Shown: piece by piece, positions 17,441 through 27,584 of the stretch
How the letters are laid out: each line of letters opens with the position of its first letter
Position numbering within the stretch: the stretch's first letter is position 1
Source of the DNA: a virus
Reading direction: 5' to 3' (one strand)
DNA: 35,049 bases
IMG/VR virus record: IMGVR_UViG_3300047510_000744
Span: 1 to 35,049 of that record
The notes under the pieces: generated by a model
What the model was told of the DNA's origin: nothing
The model's database searches: none
Seen by the model: only the letters and a program-made list of their open reading frames with translations
Translations under genes and position numbers: made by a program

Positions 17441-20400
17441 ATGGGTCTAGAATTTAATGCCGATAAGGAATATCTAAAATCAGATAATCCACAATTAATT
17501 GGAAGCGAAAATATTATCTTTAGATCTGGCGCAGGTGCATCGGAAAAAGAAATTTTTCGTGCAAAACTTGATCCTGCCACAAATCTACCAAGATTAGGTG
17601 TTAATAGAACTGGAGATCGAGTAGATAAAGTTAATATAGTAAATCAAGGATCTGGTTATACAGCAGCTCCAACAGTTATTATAGGACCTCCAGATTCTTC
17701 AACAAATCCCGTTCAAGCAACTGGCAGTGCTCTACTTTCCAACGGAAGAGTGATTGGAGTACAAATTACAAATGGTGGTGGTGGATATACCACTGCTCCA
17801 TCAATTACTTTCCAAAATGCTGCTGGCGATACTACAGGTGGTGGAGCTCAAGGTACAACAGTATTAGATACTATTGAATATGAAATTGATGTAAATGGTG
17901 CTATTAGAACATCCACATCTATCATTTCCGATACTGCTAGAATTTTAAATCTAGATTTCCAAAATGTTGTTACTCCTAATTTTGATCTTCGTTCACCAAG
18001 ATTAAAAGTTTGGGATAATAGTTTTGGTCAGCAATGGACAGCAAATACATCTTTATCTAAAGGCGATTTTAGATATTACGAACAAAATGTTTACAGAGCA
18101 AAACAATCTGGTATCACTGGAACCAATCCACCTCTACATTTAACTGGTTCCGTAACAAACGGTAATCTTCAACTTGAGCATGTTGGTTATAGAGCAGACG
18201 ATGCTTTACTTCCTGGATATGATTCATTTAGTTGGCCTGAAAGTATTACACCTCCATTAGGAGATAATTCAAGTAAAATTGCTACTACAGAATATGTTCT
18301 AAACTTAGCAACAAATGACGTTGGTGGTCGTGTTTATGTTTCTCAACAAATTGGTGATGATGAAAATGACGGTAGATCACCCGCTTCTCCAGTAAGAACT
18401 ATTAAGCGTGGTTGCCAAATTGCAACTGAATCTAGGAACGTAAAAGAAACCGTTATAGTTGCTGGTGGAGATTATACGGAAGATAATCCAATTTCAATTC
18501 CACCAGATTGTGCTGTTGTAGGTGACTCGTTGCGTATTGTTTTGGTTAGACCAAACAATCCTGGCAAACACATGTTTAAGTTTGCCGATAAAAACTATAT
18601 TTCTGGTCTCACATTTAGAGATAAATTAGATTCTCAAGGAAATCCACTATCAACATGGCAGTTTGCTTGTGTATTTGATGATAAACAAAGAATTTATTAT
18701 GACTCTACTACTGGCGGAGACTTCAAAAGAAGATTCCCAGTTGGTCACCAAATTTTTGGAAAGAATAAATTCAGAGCAGATTTTGACTTTAATACAGGAT
18801 TATCATCGCTTTCTATTGGAGAAACAATTATCGGTGTAAACAGCACAGCAATTGGAACTGTAATTGCTGTTAATTATACATCAACAACCGGACCACAAGC
18901 ATACCAAAAGGGAACTGTAGATTTTGATATCGTATCAGGAAACTTTGCTAAAGGAGAAACAGTAAGATATTATATCGAAGCACCTGTAGAATATACTGGA
19001 TGGCCATCATCTCCTTCTATTGGAGATCCTTATACTCACCCTACTGATGGTGTTACTTACATATGGAATGGAACTGATTGGGCACAAGAGTTTCAATTTA
19101 CTGCCACGACACTGATATCAATTAGACCAGAAGGAGAAGTAGTAGAGCATGGAACTGATGTAACTACTACTGTTCCTATTATAAGAGTTGATGCTTCACA
19201 ACAGGCAACTTATGGTGGTCTCATTTTATATACAAATGAACTAGTAGGAATAGATAATATTCACGATTTCCATGAAGGAATGGAAATTTTTATATCTGGA
19301 ATGCCAGATGGATCTGTTCCAGGAGACCCAGATTTATCGTTCTTGAATGGATATCAAAGAATTTATGATTTAGATAAAACTGGTGTTCCAATTGATGATG
19401 ATAGCAGATCTAGAAGATTTGTTATTCCGAAAGATAATTTACCAAGTTTAACAGATTCTAATATTATAGTAGACGCTACTGCTTCCGCAGTATCGCATTA
19501 TGTTACTCTTTCGTTATTAAACTCACCAAATAAATTTGAAGAAACTCCATATGTTTCTAGAAGGTATCAAGATGCTCGTAATTTAATTAGAAACAATTTA
19601 GAGTTTATTAAAGACGAAACATATAAACAAATTATTGCTGAGTTTACTCATTTTATTAATCCTAGTGAATCAAAATGCCGTAGAGACATTGGGCATTTTG
19701 TCAATGCTATCATTAGAGATATGGAATATGGTGGGAACTATCACACCGTAGAAGCAGCAAAATATTATGTTATTGGAACTGGTATTGGATATATTGCAAC
19801 TGAATTATCGGAGACTGTTAGAGCGTTTGATATTGCTAGAGATCTAGCAGTTCTTGCTATGAGAGGTTGGAGAATTAATCAAGCAGGAGATTTATACAAC
19901 CCTCAATTCTCAACTATTGATAGATTTTTTGATCCAGATGTAACTATAGATTCATCTTGGCCATATTGTGCTAATGTTGAGGCAGCAATTAATACTCTTA
20001 CTGATTTATTCATTGCTATTATTACCAACAATCAAATAGATCGTTATGTTGAAGCTGGATATTTGATTGCTCGAAATCAAGATTTTATTATCCAAGAAAC
20101 TTCAAGATATATTGAAGATCAATATCCAGAACTTTTCTTGAGTGAAAATGCATCTGCTGCTAGATATAAAGATTCTACCAATTTGATTAGAAATAATAGA
20201 CAAGAAATTATTGATAGAGCTGCAGCAGAAATTGCAATTCAGCATCCTGATTTTTATTATCCTGGAGACGCTCAGACTACTAATACATCGAGATATAAAG
20301 ATTCTTATCGCTTAATTCAACTTAATAGACAAGAAATTATCGATAGAGCAGCTGCTGAAATTGCTGTTCAGCATCCTGATTTTTATTATCCTGGAGATGC

Positions 20401-23400
20401 CCAAACAACTAGTATTTCTAGATTCAAGGATTCATATCGTTTAATTCAATTAAACAGAGCAGCAATTATTGATACTGCTTATGCTGCATCTGGCGGTTCA
20501 ATCCCTGGGGATACTAATGGAGAAAAGTGTAAGCGAGACATTGGATATTTTATTGATGCGGTTTCTCTAGATATCGCTCAAGGTGCAGGAAATAGATATT
20601 CACGCAAATTTATTCAACAATATTTCAATCAAGCAGGAACTGCTTGGATTTCAAATGGATTGCAAGGTGAAGAAATTCAATCTAATTTAGCTTTTAATTC
20701 AGCTCGTGATGAGATGAAGAAAGCAATTACAAATCAACTAGGAGTTAAAGATTTAACTATTACTGCAGATCCTGCTACTGGTTCCAATACAAGCACTTCA
20801 TCTTGTGCAGATGTACAATCAGCAATCGATACCTTAACTGCTATTATTACTGCAAGAATTACTGCTGGCAACTTAACAGGTCTTCCCGCAGAAACAACAG
20901 GAACTGATCCTGCTGGCGAAGCAAAGTGTAAGCGTGATATTGGTCATTTCATTGATGCTGTTTCTCTAGATATTGTTCAGGGAGGAGGAAACAGATATTC
21001 TCGTAAATTTATTCAGCAGTATTTTGTTAATGCAACTACACCAATTTCCAATGGTTTGGTCGGAGAAGAAGCTCAGAGTGTAACTGCCTTCAATATGGCG
21101 AGAGACATGATGAACAAAGCTCTCACCAATCAACTATACACTAAAGATTTAACAATCAGTGCTGGTCCTGCTACTTATGGTGGTGGTGGTGGTAATATTG
21201 CTGTTCTTCCATCTGGAAATGCTGCTTCTTGCACAGATGTTCAAAGTGCAGTATCAAGTCTAACAACTTTAATCACTGATAGAATTACTGCTGGTAACTT
21301 AACAGGTCTGCCAGCAGAAACAACAGGAACTGTTCCTGCTGGCGAAGCAAAGTGTAAGCGTGATATTGGTTATATTGTAGATGCGGTTGCTTCAGACTTG
21401 TATGATGGAAGTAATGTTAATATCATTAGAGCTACAAAGAGATATTTCTTAGCGAATACTACTCCACTATCAAATGGTTTAGTTGGAGAAACGTCTCAGT
21501 CTGTAACTGCTTTCAATAAAGCAAGAGATATCATGAAGAGAGCTGTTACTAACCAGCTCTACTCTAAAGATCTCACAATCACTGGAGATCCAGATCCAGG
21601 AAACACCCCACCTCCATACGGAACAGAAGGGGTTACTACAAACAATACAAATGAACTTTCTTGCACAGATGTTCAGACTAGTATTTCTACATTAATTAGT
21701 GTTATCACAACTGCAATTTCTGCTGGCAATTTAAATTCACTACCAACTGAAAATACAGGTGATTTCTTAACTACCACTTCAATTAAATGCCGTAGAGATA
21801 TTGGTTATATCCTAGGAGCTTTAAGAAGAGATTTAATTCTCGGCGGTAACGCTGGAATAGTAACTGCTGGCGAATCATATTATACTGGAACTGCTTTAAC
21901 TGGTATTCCATCAAATGAATTAACTCCAACAAGAGAAGCATTCGTAAAAGCAAGAGATTTAGCAATCCTTGCTATGAGAAATTGGAATACTGGAAATGGT
22001 GCGTATTCTCAACCAGATTATGTTCCAGAATATGCAACAACTATTCAGTTTATTGATCCTACAGTAATTGAAGATACTTCAACTCCAACTTGTGCTAACG
22101 TTGCATCAGCAATTACAACTTCATTTGGTATTTTAGATAGTATTCTTGCTGACGGATCAACTCAAACAAAAACATATGGAACTTTATACGAACCAACGGT
22201 AACTTATCCAGAAAACACAATTTATGATGCCGACAATAAGAGAATAACTATTGAGTCTATCTGGGCAGATCTTCCATTCATCGAAGCATCTCCTTACATC
22301 CAAAACGCTTCTGTAATTTCATTCCTTGGTGGTGGTGGTTGTGAAATTGATGGTGATAAGATCCGTCAACCAAACTGCCCAAGACCAGGATTAAATCCAG
22401 CTGTTGGTAACAATGCTCCTAAAGCAACTTATCCAAATCAGGGTAAGTCGATGGTTGCTGCTCAGTTTACCATTATTTCTTTTGGGGGAATTGGATACAA
22501 AATTGTAAATGATGGTTATACTCAGTTAGTTTCGGTATTCGTTCTATTCGCTCAAGATGGTGTTTATGCTGATACTGGTGGTTATGCTTCCATTACCAAC
22601 TCAGCTACAAACTTTGGAACTTATGCTTTAAGAGCAAGAGGATTCAGAAAAGATCCATATGTCTTTGATATTGGAACAATTTCTAACGTAACTACCACTG
22701 CTACAGGTAGAACTGTATTTACAGTTGGTGGTCTTGGCAGAGAACCTCTCGAGCACTATATTGTTAAGTTTGCTGATTATGAAAATCAAGATTCCGAAAT
22801 TGAATACTTTGTTGAAAATGTAAGACAGACTTCTGCTGGTGCTACTGACATTACTTCTACTATCGATTTAAATGACGCTATCTTGATTCAAAGAAAATCA
22901 GATGGTCAACCAGTAGTTGTAAACAACGCAGAACTAGTCGGTAAGCAGATTCGTTTACACAGACCATCTATTGTTAACTCTTCATCGCATACTTGGGAAT
23001 ATGCTGGTTCTGGAAATGATTACAATGCTCTACCTGAAAATGGTGGAGTTAAAAACGAAGCACTAGAGCAGGTATCTCAAGCATATGGTAGAGTATACAC
23101 TTCAGGAACTGACGAACTTGGTGACTTTAAAGTAGGTTACTTCGCTAAGATTGAGAACAGAACTGGTAATATTACATTTACTGGAACGGTTTCTATCTCG
23201 GAAGTTGAATTCCTCAAACTAAAAGGTGGAGATGTTGTTGTTACGGGATTTGATGCTTCTAATACTTTAGGAGGAAACTTCTCGACAGATAGCAAGATTC
23301 CTACACAAAAAGCAGTTAAAGATTATATCTCAAACAACCTTGGTCAATATATTAATAAACCATATTCAACCAATGCTGTTCCAAGAAACCTTGTAGAATT

Positions 23401-26400
23401 AACAGACTCTGGTAAGATTTCTCTTGATCAAATTCCAGCATTAAGACCATTTAGTGTTTATACTATTGCCGATGAAGATGCTAGACTTGCTCTAGAAGGA
23501 CCTCTTGCTGGAGACATTGCAATTCAACAAGACACTTCACAATCATTTATCTTAAATAATGATTTAGATAGTCAATTTTTAGGTATTACTGTAAATGAAG
23601 ATTATGATTTCCCAGTTGGAGAATTAGTTGCTGGTAGTATTTCTACAGGTCAAGGTGAAATTACAGAATATAGATTTGGTGTTGTATATCAAATTAGTAT
23701 TACTGATCAAGGTGATGGTTATGATGCTCAAAATCCACCATCAGTTAGTTTCAGTGCTCCTCAACAAGCAGGTGGAGTTACTGTTGCTGCGTCGGCAACT
23801 ATTGCAAATAGCAAATTAGTCGCTATAACAATCGTTGAATATGATAATCTTGTTGGTGGTAAAGGTTATACTTCTGCTCCCACTGTAACAATTTCTGCTC
23901 CTGGAGCTGGTGGAACACAAGCAGAAGCAACTGCTCTGATTGAATCTAGAGTTTACACAAATATTGTTAATAATATTAAAATTACAGATACTGACAATAT
24001 TTCTGATTATGCTACTCCAACAAATAATGTTGCAGTAATAAGAACAGTAAATACTTCAGCAAGTGATCCAAATAACTGGGTATCTCTTTCATCAACCACA
24101 ACTCCAGTAACAAACTTAACTGGTCCTGGAACTATTTCTCCGAACCTTCTAGGCAGCAGTGGAAGTGCAAACTCAACTACTTTCTTACGAGGTGATTCTA
24201 CTTTTGCTCCTGCTGTTCAATCCATCAAGGCATCCGAAAATAGATATTTTGCTTATACTGCCGATCAAGCTGCTGCAAATCAAAATATTATACAAGTTCC
24301 ACTAAATTCTGCTATACTATTAGGTCATGTTGTAGTAGCAGATGGTATTCCAGCAGATACTACTGTTCAAAATACATTTGTTCAAGAAGGAAAAACAGTA
24401 ATAACATTATCTACTGCTATTACTCAAATCATACCTATAGATACTTTAATAGAATTTGTAAGACCAGCTTCTCCTGTTGTTATTAGTTCTACATTTACTC
24501 TTTCTGGTTTCATTGATACAGTATATGTTTCTGGTAGAGGAACAGGATATACAGATGGAACTTATTATGATGTTGCTCTAACTGGTGGTGTTGGAACTGG
24601 ATTGAAAGGAAATATTGTAGTATCAAGTGGTCAACTTCAAGAAGTAATTGTAACAAGTGGTGGAACTGGTTATACCAGTGACTTTTCAATCACTTCAATT
24701 CCTGCTGCAGTTGGTCCTGGAACAGGTGGAGTTTTAGAAGCAAAAGTAAATACTACTGTTAAAAACTTCTCTAATGTTGGGGTTGACATTTTACGTGTAG
24801 ACGACAAGACGCTTGCTGCTCAAGAATTTGGTAATGTTGGTGTTGCTAGATTCTTCAAATCACAATTTGAAATTGGTCTAGCGGGCAACGGTTCAGTCAA
24901 ACTAAAGACTGGTGCTGATAGTGGATTGGATGCTGACTTACTAGATGGTCAGCAAGGCAACTACTACCTAAATGGTCAAAACTTTGCTAACCTATCAATC
25001 ACTCCAGACAAACTTGCTAGCGGAACTTATGGTATTGACATTTCTGGTCAGTCGGGTAATACTTTAAGATTAACAACTAGCGTAGGAAACGCATCATCAT
25101 CTCCTTCGCCATCTACTTTCAACGAAGGTATCACAGCAGATACCAGAAACAATACTGCAGATGGATTATCCGATGGAGGAACAAAGCACGGTGTAATCAC
25201 TTACAGACAATTTGGAACTGGATCTGATTCTTCTGGTGGTGGTGTAAGACAACTTGCTTTCACTGATAATAACAATCTTTGGATTCGTGGATCTGGTTCT
25301 GGCGTTACTGGTGCATTTAGCACTTGGGCAAAACTATGGTCTTCAATCAACCAAGGTGCTGATAGTGGATTGGATGCTGACAAATTAGACGGAAGGCAAG
25401 GTGTTTTCTATCAAAATGCATTTAACATCAACAAAGGAAATATAGGTTCTAGTCATATTGCGACGTATCTAAGATCAACTGGATTTAATAATACTCTAAA
25501 AGTTTCTTCTTTTGTTGGTCAAGTTTTCTATGATGTATATGTTACTGGACAAGTTCTTTCAGAAGCTCCCTATGTAGAAAATGCAACCATTAATTTATAT
25601 GATACCTCTGGTATTGAAGTAGGTGAATTTGTAATTACATCAATTGTTACTAATAACAGTTTGGATGATGCTTTAGATTATACTATTTTAACTGGAAGAT
25701 TAACTGCAGGAAGTTTTAATAGTGCTGCCAAGATTGGAACACCATCAAATAATGTGTTTATTGCTGATTATAATATCACAGATATTATAAGCAATTCTAC
25801 GTATACTGTTGCAGAATTGGGTAATTTTGCTTCTAAACCTCTTCTCAAATTGGGAAGAACTGATGGAACTGCATCTAGCCCAGCAATTTATTTTAATTCT
25901 GCTTCTTCTCCAGCAACTTTTAACGTTAAGTTAGAAGCATCTGGCGGAACAGGAACAGAAGGTAGTGGTCTTTTAAATATTGTCGCAAATAATGCCAATG
26001 CAGTAACAATAAACAATAGCACTATTTGGAACTCTGGCAATATTCAGTTTGCTTCTGCAAATACAGCAAGCACAGCAGTTCAGAGAGATTCAAATGGAGA
26101 CTTCTCGGCAGGAACTATCACTGCTTCTCTAACAGGTGCTGCTTCTCTAAACGTATTGAAGTCTGGAGATACTATGTCAGGCAACCTGACATTCTCAGCA
26201 GGAAATGGTATTGTAATTAATACATCAGCAAATTCACTGGCAACTGGAACTGGTAACAGAAATCTAACTATTCTTAATGAAACTGGCGGTGCTGATGCTT
26301 ATCTAACCTTCCATGTTTCTGGTGACTATGCTGGTTACTTTGGATTAGATGGTTCAACTAATGATCTCTTCTGGGGTGGTTGGAGTGTTGGATCTTCCAC

Positions 26401-27583
26401 TAAGTATACTATTCTACATACTGGAAACAACCTACCAGCAACCACAAATACAGCAAATACTCTTGTTAAGAGAGATAGTAATGGAGACTTTGCTGCTGGA
26501 ACTATCACTGCTGCATTAAGTGGTAATGCTTCAACTGCAACGAAACTTCAAACTGCAAGACTAATCAATGGAACATCTTTTGATGGTTCTGCAAACATAA
26601 CTATCACATCAAATACTCCAAACTCTCTATCAGTTGGAACATATTTACAGTTTGGTGATGGATCTGGAACTCAATCATTTAATGGTGGTGCAGCAAGAAC
26701 TATCAACGTAATTGCTTCCACAAGTGGTAATACTAACTTGGTAGCCAGAGATGCAAGTGGTAACTTCTCAGCAGGAACTATCACTGCTACATTATCTGGA
26801 AATGCTTCAACTGCAACTAAAGCAACAAATATTGCTGGCGGTGCTTCTAATAATTTGGTATACCAGAGTGGAACTGATTCCACTTCGTTCTTGGCTGCAG
26901 GAACTGCAGGTTATTTCCTCAAGCAAGGATCAACTGCTCCCGAATGGACCGCTTTCCCAATTGGAGGAAGCAATCAAGAAATTCAGTATAATAACAATGG
27001 TGCTTTAGCTGCTTCTGCTCAATTTAAGTTTGAAAGTGCAACACATTCTATTGTTCGTCTTGGTGATGCTGCATCATTACGTCAAACATCTAATGCTACC
27101 TTAGGATCAGTTGGTGCATCTGAAGGTCTCATTCAATATCATAGCAACCGTTGGTATGTAAATGTAGGATCAAGTGGTGCTGAAGTTGTAAGATTTAGAG
27201 CTGGAACTACTGATGTTGCTTGGATCGGAACAGGAGGAGCATTTAATTGTAATGGTGCTATTACCGCTGGCGGTGATATTACAGCATTCTCATCGTCAGA
27301 TAATAGATTAAAAACTAATATCGAACCAATTGAAAATGCTCTAAATAAAGTTGGTAAGATCTCTGGTGTAACCTATAATTGGAATGAGAAAGCGGAAGAT
27401 AAAGATCAAACAAAGAGAGAATCTGGTGTAATTGCTCAAGAAATTCTTGAGGTATTGCCAGAGGTCGTTGTTGAAAGAGATAATGGTTACCTAGCAGTTC
27501 AATATGAACGTTTGATTCCTCTACTTATCGAAGCTATTAAAGAATTAAAACAAGAAGTAGAAACTCTAAAGGCAAGTAAGTAA
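17441..27583 (+). CDS. Giant tail fibre/tailspike with S74 intramolecular chaperone
   Basis: 3380 residues. In order: two GxGY modules (about 67-127); a carbohydrate-binding-like module with 'GDFRYYEQNVYRAK' (about 190-248); 'KIATTEYVLNL' fibre motif (about 280); start of a right-handed beta-helix with 'YVSQQIGDDENDGRSPASPV' (about 299); a helical region (about 700-1580) with 43-residue repeats and five Cys-paired units; resumption of beta-helix-like sequence ('GGIGYKIVNDGYTQLVSVFV', about 1680); 'IPTQKAVKDYI' (about 1952); GxGY modules; two 'GADSGLDAD.LDG' fibre motifs (about 2491 and 2638); three 'RDS.G.F.AGTITA.LSGNAS' repeats; and a terminal peptidase S74 domain. It probably trimerises as a receptor-binding fibre. 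The start follows GGATAG at 17430-17435, 5 bases from the ATG. The next gene starts one base after its stop. Confidence 0.9.
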   Translation: MGLEFNADKEYLKSDNPQLIGSENIIFRSGAGASEKEIFRAKLDPATNLPRLGVNRTGDRVDKVNIVNQGSGYTAAPTVIIGPPDSSTNPVQATGSALLSNGRVIGVQITNGGGGYTTAPSITFQNAAGDTTGGGAQGTTVLDTIEYEIDVNGAIRTSTSIISDTARILNLDFQNVVTPNFDLRSPRLKVWDNSFGQQWTANTSLSKGDFRYYEQNVYRAKQSGITGTNPPLHLTGSVTNGNLQLEHVGYRADDALLPGYDSFSWPESITPPLGDNSSKIATTEYVLNLATNDVGGRVYVSQQIGDDENDGRSPASPVRTIKRGCQIATESRNVKETVIVAGGDYTEDNPISIPPDCAVVGDSLRIVLVRPNNPGKHMFKFADKNYISGLTFRDKLDSQGNPLSTWQFACVFDDKQRIYYDSTTGGDFKRRFPVGHQIFGKNKFRADFDFNTGLSSLSIGETIIGVNSTAIGTVIAVNYTSTTGPQAYQKGTVDFDIVSGNFAKGETVRYYIEAPVEYTGWPSSPSIGDPYTHPTDGVTYIWNGTDWAQEFQFTATTLISIRPEGEVVEHGTDVTTTVPIIRVDASQQATYGGLILYTNELVGIDNIHDFHEGMEIFISGMPDGSVPGDPDLSFLNGYQRIYDLDKTGVPIDDDSRSRRFVIPKDNLPSLTDSNIIVDATASAVSHYVTLSLLNSPNKFEETPYVSRRYQDARNLIRNNLEFIKDETYKQIIAEFTHFINPSESKCRRDIGHFVNAIIRDMEYGGNYHTVEAAKYYVIGTGIGYIATELSETVRAFDIARDLAVLAMRGWRINQAGDLYNPQFSTIDRFFDPDVTIDSSWPYCANVEAAINTLTDLFIAIITNNQIDRYVEAGYLIARNQDFIIQETSRYIEDQYPELFLSENASAARYKDSTNLIRNNRQEIIDRAAAEIAIQHPDFYYPGDAQTTNTSRYKDSYRLIQLNRQEIIDRAAAEIAVQHPDFYYPGDAQTTSISRFKDSYRLIQLNRAAIIDTAYAASGGSIPGDTNGEKCKRDIGYFIDAVSLDIAQGAGNRYSRKFIQQYFNQAGTAWISNGLQGEEIQSNLAFNSARDEMKKAITNQLGVKDLTITADPATGSNTSTSSCADVQSAIDTLTAIITARITAGNLTGLPAETTGTDPAGEAKCKRDIGHFIDAVSLDIVQGGGNRYSRKFIQQYFVNATTPISNGLVGEEAQSVTAFNMARDMMNKALTNQLYTKDLTISAGPATYGGGGGNIAVLPSGNAASCTDVQSAVSSLTTLITDRITAGNLTGLPAETTGTVPAGEAKCKRDIGYIVDAVASDLYDGSNVNIIRATKRYFLANTTPLSNGLVGETSQSVTAFNKARDIMKRAVTNQLYSKDLTITGDPDPGNTPPPYGTEGVTTNNTNELSCTDVQTSISTLISVITTAISAGNLNSLPTENTGDFLTTTSIKCRRDIGYILGALRRDLILGGNAGIVTAGESYYTGTALTGIPSNELTPTREAFVKARDLAILAMRNWNTGNGAYSQPDYVPEYATTIQFIDPTVIEDTSTPTCANVASAITTSFGILDSILADGSTQTKTYGTLYEPTVTYPENTIYDADNKRITIESIWADLPFIEASPYIQNASVISFLGGGGCEIDGDKIRQPNCPRPGLNPAVGNNAPKATYPNQGKSMVAAQFTIISFGGIGYKIVNDGYTQLVSVFVLFAQDGVYADTGGYASITNSATNFGTYALRARGFRKDPYVFDIGTISNVTTTATGRTVFTVGGLGREPLEHYIVKFADYENQDSEIEYFVENVRQTSAGATDITSTIDLNDAILIQRKSDGQPVVVNNAELVGKQIRLHRPSIVNSSSHTWEYAGSGNDYNALPENGGVKNEALEQVSQAYGRVYTSGTDELGDFKVGYFAKIENRTGNITFTGTVSISEVEFLKLKGGDVVVTGFDASNTLGGNFSTDSKIPTQKAVKDYISNNLGQYINKPYSTNAVPRNLVELTDSGKISLDQIPALRPFSVYTIADEDARLALEGPLAGDIAIQQDTSQSFILNNDLDSQFLGITVNEDYDFPVGELVAGSISTGQGEITEYRFGVVYQISITDQGDGYDAQNPPSVSFSAPQQAGGVTVAASATIANSKLVAITIVEYDNLVGGKGYTSAPTVTISAPGAGGTQAEATALIESRVYTNIVNNIKITDTDNISDYATPTNNVAVIRTVNTSASDPNNWVSLSSTTTPVTNLTGPGTISPNLLGSSGSANSTTFLRGDSTFAPAVQSIKASENRYFAYTADQAAANQNIIQVPLNSAILLGHVVVADGIPADTTVQNTFVQEGKTVITLSTAITQIIPIDTLIEFVRPASPVVISSTFTLSGFIDTVYVSGRGTGYTDGTYYDVALTGGVGTGLKGNIVVSSGQLQEVIVTSGGTGYTSDFSITSIPAAVGPGTGGVLEAKVNTTVKNFSNVGVDILRVDDKTLAAQEFGNVGVARFFKSQFEIGLAGNGSVKLKTGADSGLDADLLDGQQGNYYLNGQNFANLSITPDKLASGTYGIDISGQSGNTLRLTTSVGNASSSPSPSTFNEGITADTRNNTADGLSDGGTKHGVITYRQFGTGSDSSGGGVRQLAFTDNNNLWIRGSGSGVTGAFSTWAKLWSSINQGADSGLDADKLDGRQGVFYQNAFNINKGNIGSSHIATYLRSTGFNNTLKVSSFVGQVFYDVYVTGQVLSEAPYVENATINLYDTSGIEVGEFVITSIVTNNSLDDALDYTILTGRLTAGSFNSAAKIGTPSNNVFIADYNITDIISNSTYTVAELGNFASKPLLKLGRTDGTASSPAIYFNSASSPATFNVKLEASGGTGTEGSGLLNIVANNANAVTINNSTIWNSGNIQFASANTASTAVQRDSNGDFSAGTITASLTGAASLNVLKSGDTMSGNLTFSAGNGIVINTSANSLATGTGNRNLTILNETGGADAYLTFHVSGDYAGYFGLDGSTNDLFWGGWSVGSSTKYTILHTGNNLPATTNTANTLVKRDSNGDFAAGTITAALSGNASTATKLQTARLINGTSFDGSANITITSNTPNSLSVGTYLQFGDGSGTQSFNGGAARTINVIASTSGNTNLVARDASGNFSAGTITATLSGNASTATKATNIAGGASNNLVYQSGTDSTSFLAAGTAGYFLKQGSTAPEWTAFPIGGSNQEIQYNNNGALAASAQFKFESATHSIVRLGDAASLRQTSNATLGSVGASEGLIQYHSNRWYVNVGSSGAEVVRFRAGTTDVAWIGTGGAFNCNGAITAGGDITAFSSSDNRLKTNIEPIENALNKVGKISGVTYNWNEKAEDKDQTKRESGVIAQEILEVLPEVVVERDNGYLAVQYERLIPLLIEAIKELKQEVETLKASK
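19676..22093 (+). repeat. Five-unit Cys-paired helical repeat array
   Basis: Within the giant fibre the motif K-C-[KR]-R-D-I-G occurs five times, with its Cys at residues 746, 1030, 1163, 1305 and 1450. Each is followed by C-[AT]-[DN]-V at residues 843, 1122, 1264, 1408 and 1551, so the cysteines are 92-103 residues apart in every unit. Units three and four are nearly identical in DNA around 'ctgctggcgaagcaaagtgt' (20910-20929 and 21336-21355, offset 426 bases), pointing to recent duplication or gene conversion. Confidence 0.9.
20162..20470 (+). repeat. 43-residue (129-bp) tandem helical repeats
   Basis: Copies begin at 20162, 20291 and 20420, exactly 129 bases apart. The unit reads 'R[YF]KDS..LI..NRQEIIDRA' followed by 'QHPDFYYPGDAQTT'. 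The third copy diverges after 'NRAAIID' and runs into a Cys-paired unit. A related single copy ('RRYQDARNLIRNN', about residue 707) precedes the first Cys-paired unit. Confidence 0.9.
27296..27313 (+). other. Predicted S74 self-cleavage site in the giant fibre
   Basis: The residues S-D-N-R-L-K occupy 3286-3291. Peptidase S74 domains (endosialidase-type intramolecular chaperones) use a Ser and a Lys five residues later as catalytic dyad and cleave just before that Ser. Ser3286 and Lys3291 fit. Cleavage would release a 95-residue C-terminal chaperone that ends in a coiled coil ('IEAIKELKQEVETLK'). Confidence 0.8.
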
Positions 27584-27584
27584 T

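Noticed and set aside
20162-20470. Regularly spaced repeats as a possible CRISPR array
   Set aside because: The repeats are 129 bases, in frame, with conserved protein sequence and no short-repeat/unique-spacer structure.
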